A DNA stretch of 64,000 nt from Pirellulales bacterium (lineage in GTDB: Bacteria; Planctomycetota; Planctomycetia; Pirellulales; PALSA-1355): positions 186,001-250,000 of the forward strand of contig JALHMI010000006.1 in the NCBI GenBank assembly GCA_022844125.1, in the 5' to 3' direction. Shown here piece after piece: positions 34,602 through 43,919 of the stretch. How positions within the stretch are numbered: the first letter of the stretch is position 1; the number at the start of each line of letters is the position of its first letter. Position numbers and translations under genes: made by a program. The notes beneath the pieces are model-generated. The model saw only the letters and a program-made list of their open reading frames with translations. It was not told where the DNA came from and ran no database searches.

Positions 34602-37600
34602 ATGAATCGCGCACGCGGAAAATCGCTGCCCACGAACGTCCCGTCGAGGGCGCCACAGCCCAATACGCGGCGCACGATTAGTTTGCCGATCCTTGTGGCG
34701 ACAATCGTGACGTTGCTCGTCATGCTGCCAGCGCTCTATCTGTGGCGATCACAGCAAGTCGAACGGGGAGCGAACGTTTACCTGGAGCGCGCCGAAAGTC
34801 TGGCCCAGGAGGAATCCTGGGCGCAATCAGCCGACTATCTGTACCTCTACCTGCGGCTGCGGCCCGACGACAACGCCGCGCGGATGAAGTTGGCACAGAC
34901 GGTCGACCGTGCTGCTGGCCAGCGGCCGCAGATCTTACGAGCGATTGAGCTGTACTATCAGGCCTTGGCGAACGCGCAGCCTGACGAACAGGGCCCGTTG
35001 CGACAAAGGGTAGCTGAGCTGCACCTGCAGACGGAGCAGTTCGCCTTGGCACTTGACGAGGCTGAAAAACTGCTGCAAGCCAACGATCAAGACGCGAAGG
35101 CCAATCGAGTGCGCGCCCTGGCTCTGCATGGACTTGCCAGCGGCGGTGGGCTCGACCTCGAACGTTACTCTGCGTCGGACGTTGGCGTGCAACTCGAGAA
35201 AGCAGTTGCGCTATTGCCGTCGGACGTCGCACTGGTGACCACCTACGCCCAAGTGCTACGTCAAAATCCGGAAATGCAGAGCGCCGCAATACGCGCCCTG
35301 ACCGACGCGGAGCGGGCAGAGATCGCTGAAAACTGTTTTGAGCGACTCGTGGCTGCGGCGCCGCGAGAGGCCAGCGCCTATCTCGCACGTTACCAGGACC
35401 GGGCTCGCCCTGGACAGCAGGCAAGCGAGGAAGCGGCCGCCGATCTCCGCATGGCACTGGAGCTGGCGCCTGACAATCCCGTCGTACTCATGACTGCGGC
35501 CAATCACGAGACGCAAATGGCCGGAATCTCGGGCTCCGAGGACCGTGCTAAGCACTTGCTAGCCGCGGAGGAATATTATGCCCGTGTATTGCGAGCTGAG
35601 CCGACCCTGGATCGCGGCTACATCGGGCTGGGTGAGGTCCACCAGCTGCGTGGCAGGCCTGATTTAGCATGGCAGACCTGGCAGCAAGGGCTGGAGAAAT
35701 GCGGCCTGGAAAATATTGCGCTCAATGCACTGCTGGCAGATCAATATATTACTCAACGCCAGTTTGAACTTGCAGAACAATGCATCAAGCGACTTAAGTT
35801 GACTGCGGAAAGCCTTCGACGGCGCGGGCTGCTCGAGTCGCAGCTAACCTTTGCTCGAGGGACGCAACTGATCGAAGCGCGACTCAAGCTTACGCAAGGC
35901 AAGACGGAGGATGGTCGGACAATCTTGCGAGATCTCGGCAAAGGTCCGAAAGGTGACAATTCCGAGGGGGGAGTGACCTTTCAAGCGTTGATGCTCCTGG
36001 CCAGCAGCTATGCTTCGCAGGATCCGCAATTGGCCGCGGCGGAGTATGCAGAGGCGGCAGCCGCGCAGCCGGCGGCCGTCGAACCACACCTGGCGACCGC
36101 AGTCCTCTGGCTATCCACTGGAAATCCCGAGCGGGCGGTGACCTCGCTGGAGAAGGTGGTCTCACTCGCTGGTAGCCTCGAAAATCAGATTCTGCTGCTC
36201 GGTGCGATGTTCCAATCGCAGCTGAAGCTTGCTGTCGCGGAGCGCAACTGGGAGCCCTTCGAGGCGAAACTCGCAACGGCCAAACAGTCCGTGTCCCAGA
36301 CCGCTGCGAACTCAGGACTATGGCGGCTCGGTATTCTGGAGGCTGAATATCGATCGCGCCGCGACAATAGCGAAAAGGGTCTACAGGCAGCCAGAAAGGT
36401 GCTGCTTGCGACAGAAAAAGCCATGCCGCCTTCGCCCGACAGCCTGGTGGGGCTGTCCGAGGCCTATGCCCGCTATGAATTCCATGACGACGAAGATCGC
36501 GTCCTCGATCAGCTTCGAGTCAAGTTCTCCAGCAGCACCTCCGCCGTGCTCGCTACGGCCCGTTCGTTGGCTAGACGAGGCCAAATAGATCAGGCGCGGA
36601 CAACGGTCTCGGATGGGATTACAAAGGCTTCGCCGGAGCAGCAGCTGCCACTGCGGCTAGCCTTGGTGGGCCTACTTGCAGAAGGTGGTCAAGACGCCGA
36701 AGCCTGGCAGTTGCTCTCCGATCTGCATCGGGAACAGCCCCAGGATCGCGGCATACTCGAACAGTTGATGGAGCTTTCGCTATCAACGGGGCGCGCTGCC
36801 GAAGCCGAGGCGCTCGAAGAGGTCTTCGCAAAGCTTCCTACAGTAAGCGAGACCGATGTGCGGTATTACCGCGCTCGGCGTCTGTTGACTGCTGTCCCGG
36901 CTTCGCTCGCATCGTTGCAGGAAGTTGAACAGATCAGCGATGCCATCCAGAAGGAAATGCCCCAGTCCCCCGCCGGCTATGTGCTAGAAGCACAGCTGCT
37001 CGAGCGAAAAGGCCTCCTTGAGCGCGCTGTCGATGCCTACAAGCAGGCAATGCAACGTGGAGAACGTCAGCTAGGCTCCGTCGAGCGATTGATTGCACTG
37101 CTCAATCAACTGGGGCGATTCGCCGAATCGAACGCCTACTTGGCGACACTACAAGGGGCCGCGCCGAACGTATCGGAGCTTTCGACACTCGAGATCGCCA
37201 CAGCACTCGGGAGTGGGCAGACCGAAACCGCGCTAAAACTTGCTCGCCAGCGAGTTGCTAAGAGTCCTCAGGACCTGCTGGCCCTGATTTGGCTCGGTCA
37301 AGTGCAGATGGCGCGCAGCGAGTACGAACAGGCCGAACAAACCCTGGCTCGGGCCGTCGAGCTCGCTCCTCGGGATCCGCGCTCGCAGGGTGCGATGTTG
37401 AGCTGTCTGGTCCGCACTGGGCAAAAGGAACGAGCTCGCGAGCTGCTGAACACATTTGTCGAGCATCTCGATGCTTCGCCAGTCGAGAAAGCATTGGTCT
37501 TGGCGGCCGGACTCGAATCGATGGGTGCCGCCGATGAATCACTGGTGCAACTGCGCCAGGCGGAGGAACTGGATCCCAGCAACGCCAAGGTGCACGAGCG

Positions 37601-39026
37601 CATCGGGGTGACGCTCTTGCAGCAAGACCCCGTCGCAGCCGAGAAGTCATTGAGGCGAGCGCTCGAACTTGACTCAAACATGGAGACCGCGCGAAGGGCG
37701 CTAGCGGCCGTACTTGCGGACCGGGGCGGACAGGAGAATTGGCAGGCGGCCGTCAAGCTGCTGGGAGAGTCGCAGGCGGCCGACGCGAGTTTGTTGAGCA
37801 CGCAACGTATGCACGCCATGATGCTGGCTCGCCGCGGAGGCGCGGAGAACCTTGCCAAAGCGAGATCGATTCTCGAGAACCTGTCCGGGGAGGGCAACTC
37901 GCCCAGTGTCGCGGATCGGTTTCTCTTGGCTCAATTAACCGAGATCGAGGGGAATACTGACCGAGCCGGTGAGCAATTGTTGGCGCTGGCCAGCGAGCAG
38001 AGTCCGCAGCCAGTTCACGTGGCAGCCTACGTCGACTGGTTGTTGCGTCAGGAGCGTGCGGATGAGGCGGCAGTCTGGCTCGAACGGCTCCAGCAACTTG
38101 GTGCCAAAGGCATCGAAAATGTTGGACTGCAGGTCCGGTGGCTATTGGCCATGGGACGCACGGATCAGATTGAGCCGGCGATCGAAAAGTTTGCCCAACA
38201 GAGTCTGACTGCGAAGGCCTCCAGCGAGAAAATAACTGACGCTGACAAATTGTACGTCAGTCGAGCTTCCGGCGACCTCTACATGAGCGCGGGCCAACCT
38301 GCCGCGGCGGAACGCTGGTACCGGCGTGCCTTTGGACTCGATCCGAAAGAGTATGGCCGACTGGCAAGTTCGGTTGCCAAACTAGGTCGAGTTGCCGATG
38401 CGGTCGAGATCTGCCGGATTGCCTCCGAGTCAGATGAATCTCACTTGCCGGCACTGACTTTGGCGGAGGTACTTGTCGCAAGCGAGTTGAGTACCGTCGA
38501 TCTGACCGCAGCGGAGAGCATCTTTGCTGATGCCGTCGCGCGACACGCCGACAACCCAGATCTACTGGTCGCGATCGCGAATCTCAGAATCATCCAGTCT
38601 CGCTACGACGACGGGATCAAACTCTACCGACGGGTCATTAAGCTAAAGCCCGACAGCGTAAACGCACTGAACAACCTGGCAGCCATCCTGGCGGATCGTC
38701 CGGACCAGATGGCGGAGGCCATATCTCTCTTGGATCGCGCCATCCAGTTCGCCGGCCCTCAACCCAATTTACTGGATACCAAGGGCACCATCCTGCTGTC
38801 GCTCAATCGCGTCGACGAGGCGTTGCCGCTACTGATTGAAGCGGCTTCGAGCCCGAGCCCCGATCCGAGATATCTCTTTCACCTTGCGGTCGCCCATTAT
38901 CGGGCCGGCGAGTTGAGTAGCGCCCGTAAGTCGTTCGAAGACGCTCAGCGCCGCAAGCTGGAGGGCACGGTGCTCACCCAAAGCGACACCGAGATGCTGG
39001 CCGAACTAAACGAGAAGCTGCGTTAG
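34602..39026 (+). CDS. Giant TPR-repeat protein of the exosortase/EPS locus (PrsT-like)
   Basis: 1474 residues. One TM anchor lies at about 27-50 (SLPILVATIVTLLVMLPALYLW), followed by helical TPR units to the end, with recognisable A-x-x-x-Y-x-x-A-L and P-D-N/S-x-x-A-L patterns (for example LKPDSVNALNNLAAILA and AVELAPRDPRSQGAML). In XrtA systems a TPR protein called PrsT occupies the same position; it is thought to scaffold polymer export or chain length control. Here it is longer than typical (about 900 residues). The gene lies 12 bases after the co-polymerase gene and six before the EpsI-like frame. Confidence 0.85.
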   Translation: MNRARGKSLPTNVPSRAPQPNTRRTISLPILVATIVTLLVMLPALYLWRSQQVERGANVYLERAESLAQEESWAQSADYLYLYLRLRPDDNAARMKLAQTVDRAAGQRPQILRAIELYYQALANAQPDEQGPLRQRVAELHLQTEQFALALDEAEKLLQANDQDAKANRVRALALHGLASGGGLDLERYSASDVGVQLEKAVALLPSDVALVTTYAQVLRQNPEMQSAAIRALTDAERAEIAENCFERLVAAAPREASAYLARYQDRARPGQQASEEAAADLRMALELAPDNPVVLMTAANHETQMAGISGSEDRAKHLLAAEEYYARVLRAEPTLDRGYIGLGEVHQLRGRPDLAWQTWQQGLEKCGLENIALNALLADQYITQRQFELAEQCIKRLKLTAESLRRRGLLESQLTFARGTQLIEARLKLTQGKTEDGRTILRDLGKGPKGDNSEGGVTFQALMLLASSYASQDPQLAAAEYAEAAAAQPAAVEPHLATAVLWLSTGNPERAVTSLEKVVSLAGSLENQILLLGAMFQSQLKLAVAERNWEPFEAKLATAKQSVSQTAANSGLWRLGILEAEYRSRRDNSEKGLQAARKVLLATEKAMPPSPDSLVGLSEAYARYEFHDDEDRVLDQLRVKFSSSTSAVLATARSLARRGQIDQARTTVSDGITKASPEQQLPLRLALVGLLAEGGQDAEAWQLLSDLHREQPQDRGILEQLMELSLSTGRAAEAEALEEVFAKLPTVSETDVRYYRARRLLTAVPASLASLQEVEQISDAIQKEMPQSPAGYVLEAQLLERKGLLERAVDAYKQAMQRGERQLGSVERLIALLNQLGRFAESNAYLATLQGAAPNVSELSTLEIATALGSGQTETALKLARQRVAKSPQDLLALIWLGQVQMARSEYEQAEQTLARAVELAPRDPRSQGAMLSCLVRTGQKERARELLNTFVEHLDASPVEKALVLAAGLESMGAADESLVQLRQAEELDPSNAKVHERIGVTLLQQDPVAAEKSLRRALELDSNMETARRALAAVLADRGGQENWQAAVKLLGESQAADASLLSTQRMHAMMLARRGGAENLAKARSILENLSGEGNSPSVADRFLLAQLTEIEGNTDRAGEQLLALASEQSPQPVHVAAYVDWLLRQERADEAAVWLERLQQLGAKGIENVGLQVRWLLAMGRTDQIEPAIEKFAQQSLTAKASSEKITDADKLYVSRASGDLYMSAGQPAAAERWYRRAFGLDPKEYGRLASSVAKLGRVADAVEICRIASESDESHLPALTLAEVLVASELSTVDLTAAESIFADAVARHADNPDLLVAIANLRIIQSRYDDGIKLYRRVIKLKPDSVNALNNLAAILADRPDQMAEAISLLDRAIQFAGPQPNLLDTKGTILLSLNRVDEALPLLIEAASSPSPDPRYLFHLAVAHYRAGELSSARKSFEDAQRRKLEGTVLTQSDTEMLAELNEKLR

Positions 39027-39059
39027 CTAACCTTGAAACTCCCCTCCAAACGACGACCT

Positions 39060-39740
39060 ATGCAAAACAATAAGCTTGTGGCGTTGTCCCTGATCACGAT
39101 TGTGACCTGCATGGGGACCATCATTCATGGGCGCTCTTCCCAACGTTGGGGGGTGGGCCAGGGAATGCTCGAAGCCGGCAACCAACTATCCGAGATTTCC
39201 CAACAGGTACCAGGCTGGAGGCTCGAGTCCTCGGGAAGAATCGCTGACACGAGTCGCAAGATGCTTGAATCGACTGGAGACATTGTGCGCGCCTACCGCG
39301 ACCCGATTTCCGGTGCCGCTGTGAACGTCAGTGTCATCATCGGCCCCCCCGGCACCATCTCGGTGCACTCGCCGGAGATCTGTCTTCCGAGCCGCAACTT
39401 CGATTTGCTGGGTGAGCGGCAGGAGGTGACTATCCGCGATGCTGCTGGCGTGGAGCACCGGTTCTGGAAAGTCGGGTTCGAATCGAAGGACGCCAGCGCA
39501 CAACTGTTGTACGTGTACTACGCGTGGTCCGATGGCGGGGCGTGGACGGCAACCGAGAGCCCCCGCTATTCGTTTGTCGGTTCGCCCTATCTCTACAAGA
39601 TTCAACTCGCCGGATACACGCCGCTGGGCGGCGAATCCGATGAGCAGTCAGTCACGTTTCTACGTGAGTTTCTGCCGCAAGTAAGCAGGGAGCTCGTCAG
39701 TGCCGCAACTTCGCATCTCCCCTCACACGACGAGGAATAA
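39060..39740 (+). CDS. EpsI-like (DUF3485) exosortase-associated protein
   Basis: 226 residues from ATG 39060; a TTG at 39033 is an alternative and neither has a good ribosome site. One N-terminal TM (LVALSLITIVTCMGTII) is followed by a periplasmic domain with the EpsI signature: ISVHSPEICLPSRNFDLLG, VYYAWSDGG and SYLYKIQLAG-like FVGSPYLYKIQLAGY. EpsI is often fused to the exosortase C-terminus; here it is a separate gene four genes into the operon. It is needed for EPS production in Methylobacillus, but its chemistry is unknown. Confidence 0.85.
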   Translation: MQNNKLVALSLITIVTCMGTIIHGRSSQRWGVGQGMLEAGNQLSEISQQVPGWRLESSGRIADTSRKMLESTGDIVRAYRDPISGAAVNVSVIIGPPGTISVHSPEICLPSRNFDLLGERQEVTIRDAAGVEHRFWKVGFESKDASAQLLYVYYAWSDGGAWTATESPRYSFVGSPYLYKIQLAGYTPLGGESDEQSVTFLREFLPQVSRELVSAATSHLPSHDEE

Positions 39741-39744
39741 CGCC

Positions 39745-40629
39745 ATGTCCCTTGGAGTAATTCGTTCAGCAGTAGCTCCGCCAGAGGAATGTCGACTCTG
39801 CGCAGTGGCAGTGCCAGAAACACCGACGCAATCGCAGGTGGTCGCCACCTATTTCAACTGGAAAGCGTTCATCGACTGGCCGCTGGCCGCCGGGCTGTTC
39901 GTTGTGTTCAGTCCTGTCATTGCCATCCTCTGGCTGGTGGTGAAATGCAGTTCCAAGGGTCCCGGCTTTTACGGGCAGCGCCGCGTCGGAAGCGGTGGAG
40001 CAGCGTTCACCATGTACAAACTGCGCACGATGCGGGTCGATGCCGAAGCCGGCACGGGCGTGATCTGGAGTGCCGTCAACGATCCTCGCGTCACCCGGAT
40101 TGGCCGCGTGTTGCGGAAGCTGCACTTGGACGAACTGCCGCAGCTGTACAACGTCGTAAAGGGTGAGATGTCTCTCGTTGGCCCGCGCCCCGAGCGTCCC
40201 GAGTTCGTGCGTGTCCTCGCCGGGAAGATCGAAAGGTACGACGACCGACATCTCGTACGGCCCGGCATTACGGGCCTGGCTCAACTCAATCTGCCGCCAG
40301 ATACCGACCTGAACAGTGTGGCCCGCAAGTTGGTACTGGATCTGGAATACATCCAAGAAGCAACGCTTTGGCTCGAGGCCAGGCTGTTGCTCTGCACGTT
40401 CACCCGCATCTTCAAGCTGCCCACAATTGGTCCCTTGGGTTTACACCGAATTGTACACCTACCCGAATCCGATGCGCGACTGGCGATGACGCCAACAATG
40501 ATTGAGTTAGGGACCGGTCGCGGCCCTAAGTCGACTGATACCGGGACTGACTATGCGGCTGAAGGCCCGCAACTGCCACACCGCACGAAATCTCGTGCAA
40601 AGACACACGCCTCCGCTCGAGTGACTTGA
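39745..40629 (+). CDS. Undecaprenyl-phosphate sugar phosphotransferase (bacterial sugar transferase family)
   Basis: 294 residues from ATG 39745, with GAGGA nine bases upstream. A single membrane-inserted helix (WPLAAGLFVVFSPVIAILWLVV) precedes the catalytic core: GPGFYGQRRVGSGGAAFTMYKLRTM in two parts, RVLRKLHLDELPQLYNVVKGEMSLVGPRPE and RPGITGLAQL. This PF02397 enzyme starts repeat-unit assembly by moving a sugar-1-phosphate onto undecaprenyl phosphate at the inner membrane. The C-terminal 45 residues are hydrophilic and not conserved. Its stop overlaps the deacetylase TTG start. Confidence 0.92.
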   Translation: MSLGVIRSAVAPPEECRLCAVAVPETPTQSQVVATYFNWKAFIDWPLAAGLFVVFSPVIAILWLVVKCSSKGPGFYGQRRVGSGGAAFTMYKLRTMRVDAEAGTGVIWSAVNDPRVTRIGRVLRKLHLDELPQLYNVVKGEMSLVGPRPERPEFVRVLAGKIERYDDRHLVRPGITGLAQLNLPPDTDLNSVARKLVLDLEYIQEATLWLEARLLLCTFTRIFKLPTIGPLGLHRIVHLPESDARLAMTPTMIELGTGRGPKSTDTGTDYAAEGPQLPHRTKSRAKTHASARVT

Positions 40630-41522
40630 GATTCACCACGTTGCCTGCCGCGAAAAACATCCTGAACGCATTCACCGTGGACGTGGAAGACTACTTCCAG
40701 GTCTCGGCGTTCGAGCCGTACGTCCGCCGCTCAGAATGGAATGACTATCCAAGTCGTGTGGTCGCGAACACGCATCGCCTGCTTAACCTGCTCGCGAGTC
40801 GTGAGGTTCACGGCACATTCTTTGTGCTGGGGTGGGTGGCAAATCGCTTCCCGCAGCTCGTCAGAGACATCCAGCGGCAGGGACATGAAATTGCCTCCCA
40901 TGGCTACTGGCATCGCCTGATCTATGGCCAGACCCCAGATGAATTCCGCCAGGACATTCGTCGCTCGCGCGAAGTGCTCGAGCAGATTACCGGAGAACCA
41001 ATCGTCGCATATCGAGCGCCAAGCTTCTCGATTACCAATCGCTCGCTGTGGGCGCTCGACATTCTGGTGGAAGAGGGCTTCTCCGTCGATTCCAGCGTCT
41101 TTCCGGTGCGACACGATCGCTACGGAATTCCGAACGCAAGTCGTGAAATTCGGCAAATTGACACTACAGCGGGTGCCTTGGTTGAGTTTCCGCCATCCGT
41201 CTTGCGAGTTGCCGGGATGAATGTTCCCATTGGCGGTGGCTACTTTCGGTTGTATCCCTGGCAGCTCACCAATCACTGCCTGCGGGGAATCAATCGACGG
41301 GCCCGAGTTCCCTTTATGTTCTATACGCACCCGTGGGAGATCGATCCGGCGCAGCCTCGCATCGCCTGCGGATCGCGCGCCAGGTTTCGACACTACTTGA
41401 ATCTTGATCGAACCGAAAGCCGCCTGATTCGCATCTTGGACGAGTATCGTTTTTCAACCGTCAGTGCCGTCATGCGGGCAAACCTCGCTCATCCGGCTTT
41501 GACCCCTGCGGAGCTGCCGTGA
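40626..41522 (+). CDS. Polysaccharide deacetylase (XrtA-associated type, DUF3473 C-terminus)
   Basis: 298 residues with a TTG start at 40626, supported by a TTGA overlap with the previous stop. NodB-type motifs: TVDVEDYFQV (motif 1, catalytic Asp), HGTFFVLGWVA, EIASHGYWH (zinc His residues) and YRAPSFSI. The C-terminal region GGGYFRLYP, FYTHPWEIDPAQPR is typical of the exosortase-linked subfamily. It removes acetyl groups from amino sugars of the growing polymer or precursor. It overlaps the downstream glycosyltransferase by four bases. Confidence 0.92.
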   Translation: MRFTTLPAAKNILNAFTVDVEDYFQVSAFEPYVRRSEWNDYPSRVVANTHRLLNLLASREVHGTFFVLGWVANRFPQLVRDIQRQGHEIASHGYWHRLIYGQTPDEFRQDIRRSREVLEQITGEPIVAYRAPSFSITNRSLWALDILVEEGFSVDSSVFPVRHDRYGIPNASREIRQIDTTAGALVEFPPSVLRVAGMNVPIGGGYFRLYPWQLTNHCLRGINRRARVPFMFYTHPWEIDPAQPRIACGSRARFRHYLNLDRTESRLIRILDEYRFSTVSAVMRANLAHPALTPAELP

Positions 41523-42661
41523 GCACGAAGCATCCCGACGATGTGCTGGCGGCAAGCGACCTGACACGTTTGGTCGAGGCGAAGCGTCAGCCTGTGCTGA
41601 GCGTCGTCGTGCCAGTCAGGAACGAGGTGCAGGCGATCGCTCGCACGCTGGGGCAACTGCTGACCCAGGATTTCGACTCGCGATGGTACGAAATCATCGT
41701 TGTCGACGGTGAATCAACGGATGATACCCGCAGCCAGGTCGAAGCGATCATCAGCCAGAACTCGAACGTGCGACTGCTCACGAATCCGAAGCGACTCGCA
41801 AGTGCGGCGCGAAACATCGGCGTGCGCGCGGCGCAGGGAGAGTACATCCTGATCGTGGACGGCCACTGTGAGATCAAAACGCCATGGTTGTTCCGTAACG
41901 TGATTCAGGCGTTTCGGGATTCGGGAGCAGACTGCCTGGGACGGCCGCAGCCCTTGGATGTATCAGAAGCAAATGCCACGCAACGGGCAATCGCGGTTGC
42001 CCGAAGCTCCTGGTTGGGCCATCATCCCGACTCGTTTATTTACTCCGACGAGCCCCGATTCGTGCCCGCGCACAGCGTGGCGGTTGCCTATAGTCGCTCG
42101 GTATTCGACAAGGTGGGGTATTTCGACGAGCGGTTCGATGCTTGTGAGGATGTGGAGTTCAACACGCGAATCGACAACGCGGGGTTGCGCTGTTACTTCA
42201 CGCCGGCAATTGCCGTGCACTACGTCCCGCGGTCGAACCTGTCGGGTTTATTCAAGCAGCTTGCCCGGTACGGCCGTGGCCGGGTGCGTCTGATGCGCAA
42301 GCATCCCAGCACGTTTTTGTGGAAATCCCTGCTGCCCGCTGTGATTGTGGCGGGTGTAGTGGTGGGACTTCCACTGAGTTTCGCTAGTCGTTGGCTGGGA
42401 CTGCTCTACGTAATCGCTCTGCTTTTGTATGGAGTAACTGTCGGATTGGTCTCTCTGCAACTAGCTGTGCGTCATAACTGGATTACGCTGGCACGGTTGC
42501 CCCTTGTGTTTGCGACCATTCATGCTGCCTGTGGGTGGGGCGCAGCGGCGGAGACTCTGTTTGGCCGATCGATTCCAGAATCTCTTCAAGGCGACTCGTG
42601 CCAAACAGAACTTGCGCACCGAGACGCTGAAGCCCAAACACGACCGAACGTCGCCTGTTGA
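41519..42661 (+). CDS. Family 2 glycosyltransferase with C-terminal membrane helices
   Basis: 380 residues with a GTG start overlapping the previous TGA (GTGA). The GT-A domain has SVVVPVRNEVQAI, EIIVVDGESTDDT and VDGHCEIKTPWLF (DxD-like), then a CEDVEFNTR acceptor/base motif near residue 220 and three hydrophobic helices at 260-340. It resembles ExoA/succinoglycan-type transferases that add sugars to the lipid-linked repeat on the cytoplasmic face. Sugar specificity is unknown. Confidence 0.9.
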   Translation: MSTKHPDDVLAASDLTRLVEAKRQPVLSVVVPVRNEVQAIARTLGQLLTQDFDSRWYEIIVVDGESTDDTRSQVEAIISQNSNVRLLTNPKRLASAARNIGVRAAQGEYILIVDGHCEIKTPWLFRNVIQAFRDSGADCLGRPQPLDVSEANATQRAIAVARSSWLGHHPDSFIYSDEPRFVPAHSVAVAYSRSVFDKVGYFDERFDACEDVEFNTRIDNAGLRCYFTPAIAVHYVPRSNLSGLFKQLARYGRGRVRLMRKHPSTFLWKSLLPAVIVAGVVVGLPLSFASRWLGLLYVIALLLYGVTVGLVSLQLAVRHNWITLARLPLVFATIHAACGWGAAAETLFGRSIPESLQGDSCQTELAHRDAEAQTRPNVAC

Positions 42662-42665
42662 CCAG

Positions 42666-43919
42666 ATGCGAGTAGCAATCATCGACGAAGAGCTGCCGTT
42701 TCCGACGAACTCAGGCAAGCGTTTGCGCACGCTGAACTTGATTTCGCGTTTGGCATCGAAGCACCAGATCACCTACCTATGTCATCGCAACCCTGATGCC
42801 GTGGAGCAGTCGCAAGCGGAGCGACACTTGTGTGAACTCGGAGTCGAGACACAAACGGTGCCGAGAGAAATCGCCCCCAAGTCTGGGGCATCGTTCTATT
42901 GCCGCCTTGCGAGCAACCTTTTCTCCCCGGTTCCGTATTCAGTCCAATCGCATGACAGTCACGCGGTGCGCAAGGTAGTCCAAGAGCTATCGGCAAAGGG
43001 TGAGATTGATCTGTGGCATGTGGAATGGACCCCCTACGCGCAATGCGTTCGCGGCATGGTGACTGCACCATGGCTCGTGATGGCTCATAATATCGAGTCA
43101 CAAATCTGGTTGCGTTACTATCAGAGCGAGCGCAATCCACTAAAGCGTTGGTACATTGGGCAACAGCTGAGGAAATTTCGTCGGTTCGAGCAGCGGGTAT
43201 TTGATGAGTCCAGTCAGAATATTGTCGTCAGTGAGGCGGATGCAGAACTCGCGGCTGACTGGTTCTCGGTGCGGCCTCCCGAGGTCGTCGCCAATGGAGT
43301 GGACCTGGATTATTTTCGGCCCGTCGCACGAATTCGTGCACCGGCCACAATCCTGTTTCTTGGTTCGCTCGATTGGCGACCGAACCAGGATGCGGTTCGC
43401 TTCTTGTTGGATCGAATCTGGCCCAACCTATACTCGCGGTGTCCCGGCGTGCGCTTGAGCATCGTTGGGAGAAGGCCGCCTACGTGGATGATCGAGGCGA
43501 TTGGTCGTCAACAGGGCGCCGAACTGCATTCCGATGTACCTGACGTCAGGCCGCACCTGGAAGCTGCCCGCGCGATGGTTGTACCACTGCGGATCGGCGG
43601 CGGAAGTCGGCTAAAAATCCTGGAGGCCGCGGCTGCAGGCGTGCCGGTGGTTTCCACCGCGGTCGGCGCCGAGGGGTTGTCGCTCGCATCTGGTCGGCAT
43701 TATCTGGAAGCCGAATCTGCCGAATCAATCGCAGAGGCTTTGGCGATCCTGGTCAACGATTCTGCCAAGAGCGATCGAATTGCAACCGCCGCCCGTCAGC
43801 ACGTTCAAGAGCACTATGGCTGGGACGCATGCGCCGAGCGCCTCGACGAGATATGGCGCAAGTGCGGTCGCGCCGATACGAACCGCAGCGAACTACAAGA
43901 GTCGTTCTCATCTCGATGA
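42666..43919 (+). CDS. Glycosyltransferase family 4 (XrtA-system type)
   Basis: 417 residues from ATG 42666. N-terminal RVAIIDEELPFPTNSGKRLRTLNLISRLA and LCHRNPD match the exosortase-linked GT-B transferase group. The C-terminal domain has ILFLGSLDWRPNQDAVRFLLD, HSDVPDVRPHLEAARAMVVPLRIGGGSRLKILEAAAAGVPV in successive stretches (the ExxxxG-like donor-binding region) and YGWDACAERLDEIW. It is a cytoplasmic or membrane-associated enzyme of polymer repeat synthesis. The ATGA overlap with the next gene implies coupling. Confidence 0.9.
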   Translation: MRVAIIDEELPFPTNSGKRLRTLNLISRLASKHQITYLCHRNPDAVEQSQAERHLCELGVETQTVPREIAPKSGASFYCRLASNLFSPVPYSVQSHDSHAVRKVVQELSAKGEIDLWHVEWTPYAQCVRGMVTAPWLVMAHNIESQIWLRYYQSERNPLKRWYIGQQLRKFRRFEQRVFDESSQNIVVSEADAELAADWFSVRPPEVVANGVDLDYFRPVARIRAPATILFLGSLDWRPNQDAVRFLLDRIWPNLYSRCPGVRLSIVGRRPPTWMIEAIGRQQGAELHSDVPDVRPHLEAARAMVVPLRIGGGSRLKILEAAAAGVPVVSTAVGAEGLSLASGRHYLEAESAESIAEALAILVNDSAKSDRIATAARQHVQEHYGWDACAERLDEIWRKCGRADTNRSELQESFSSR

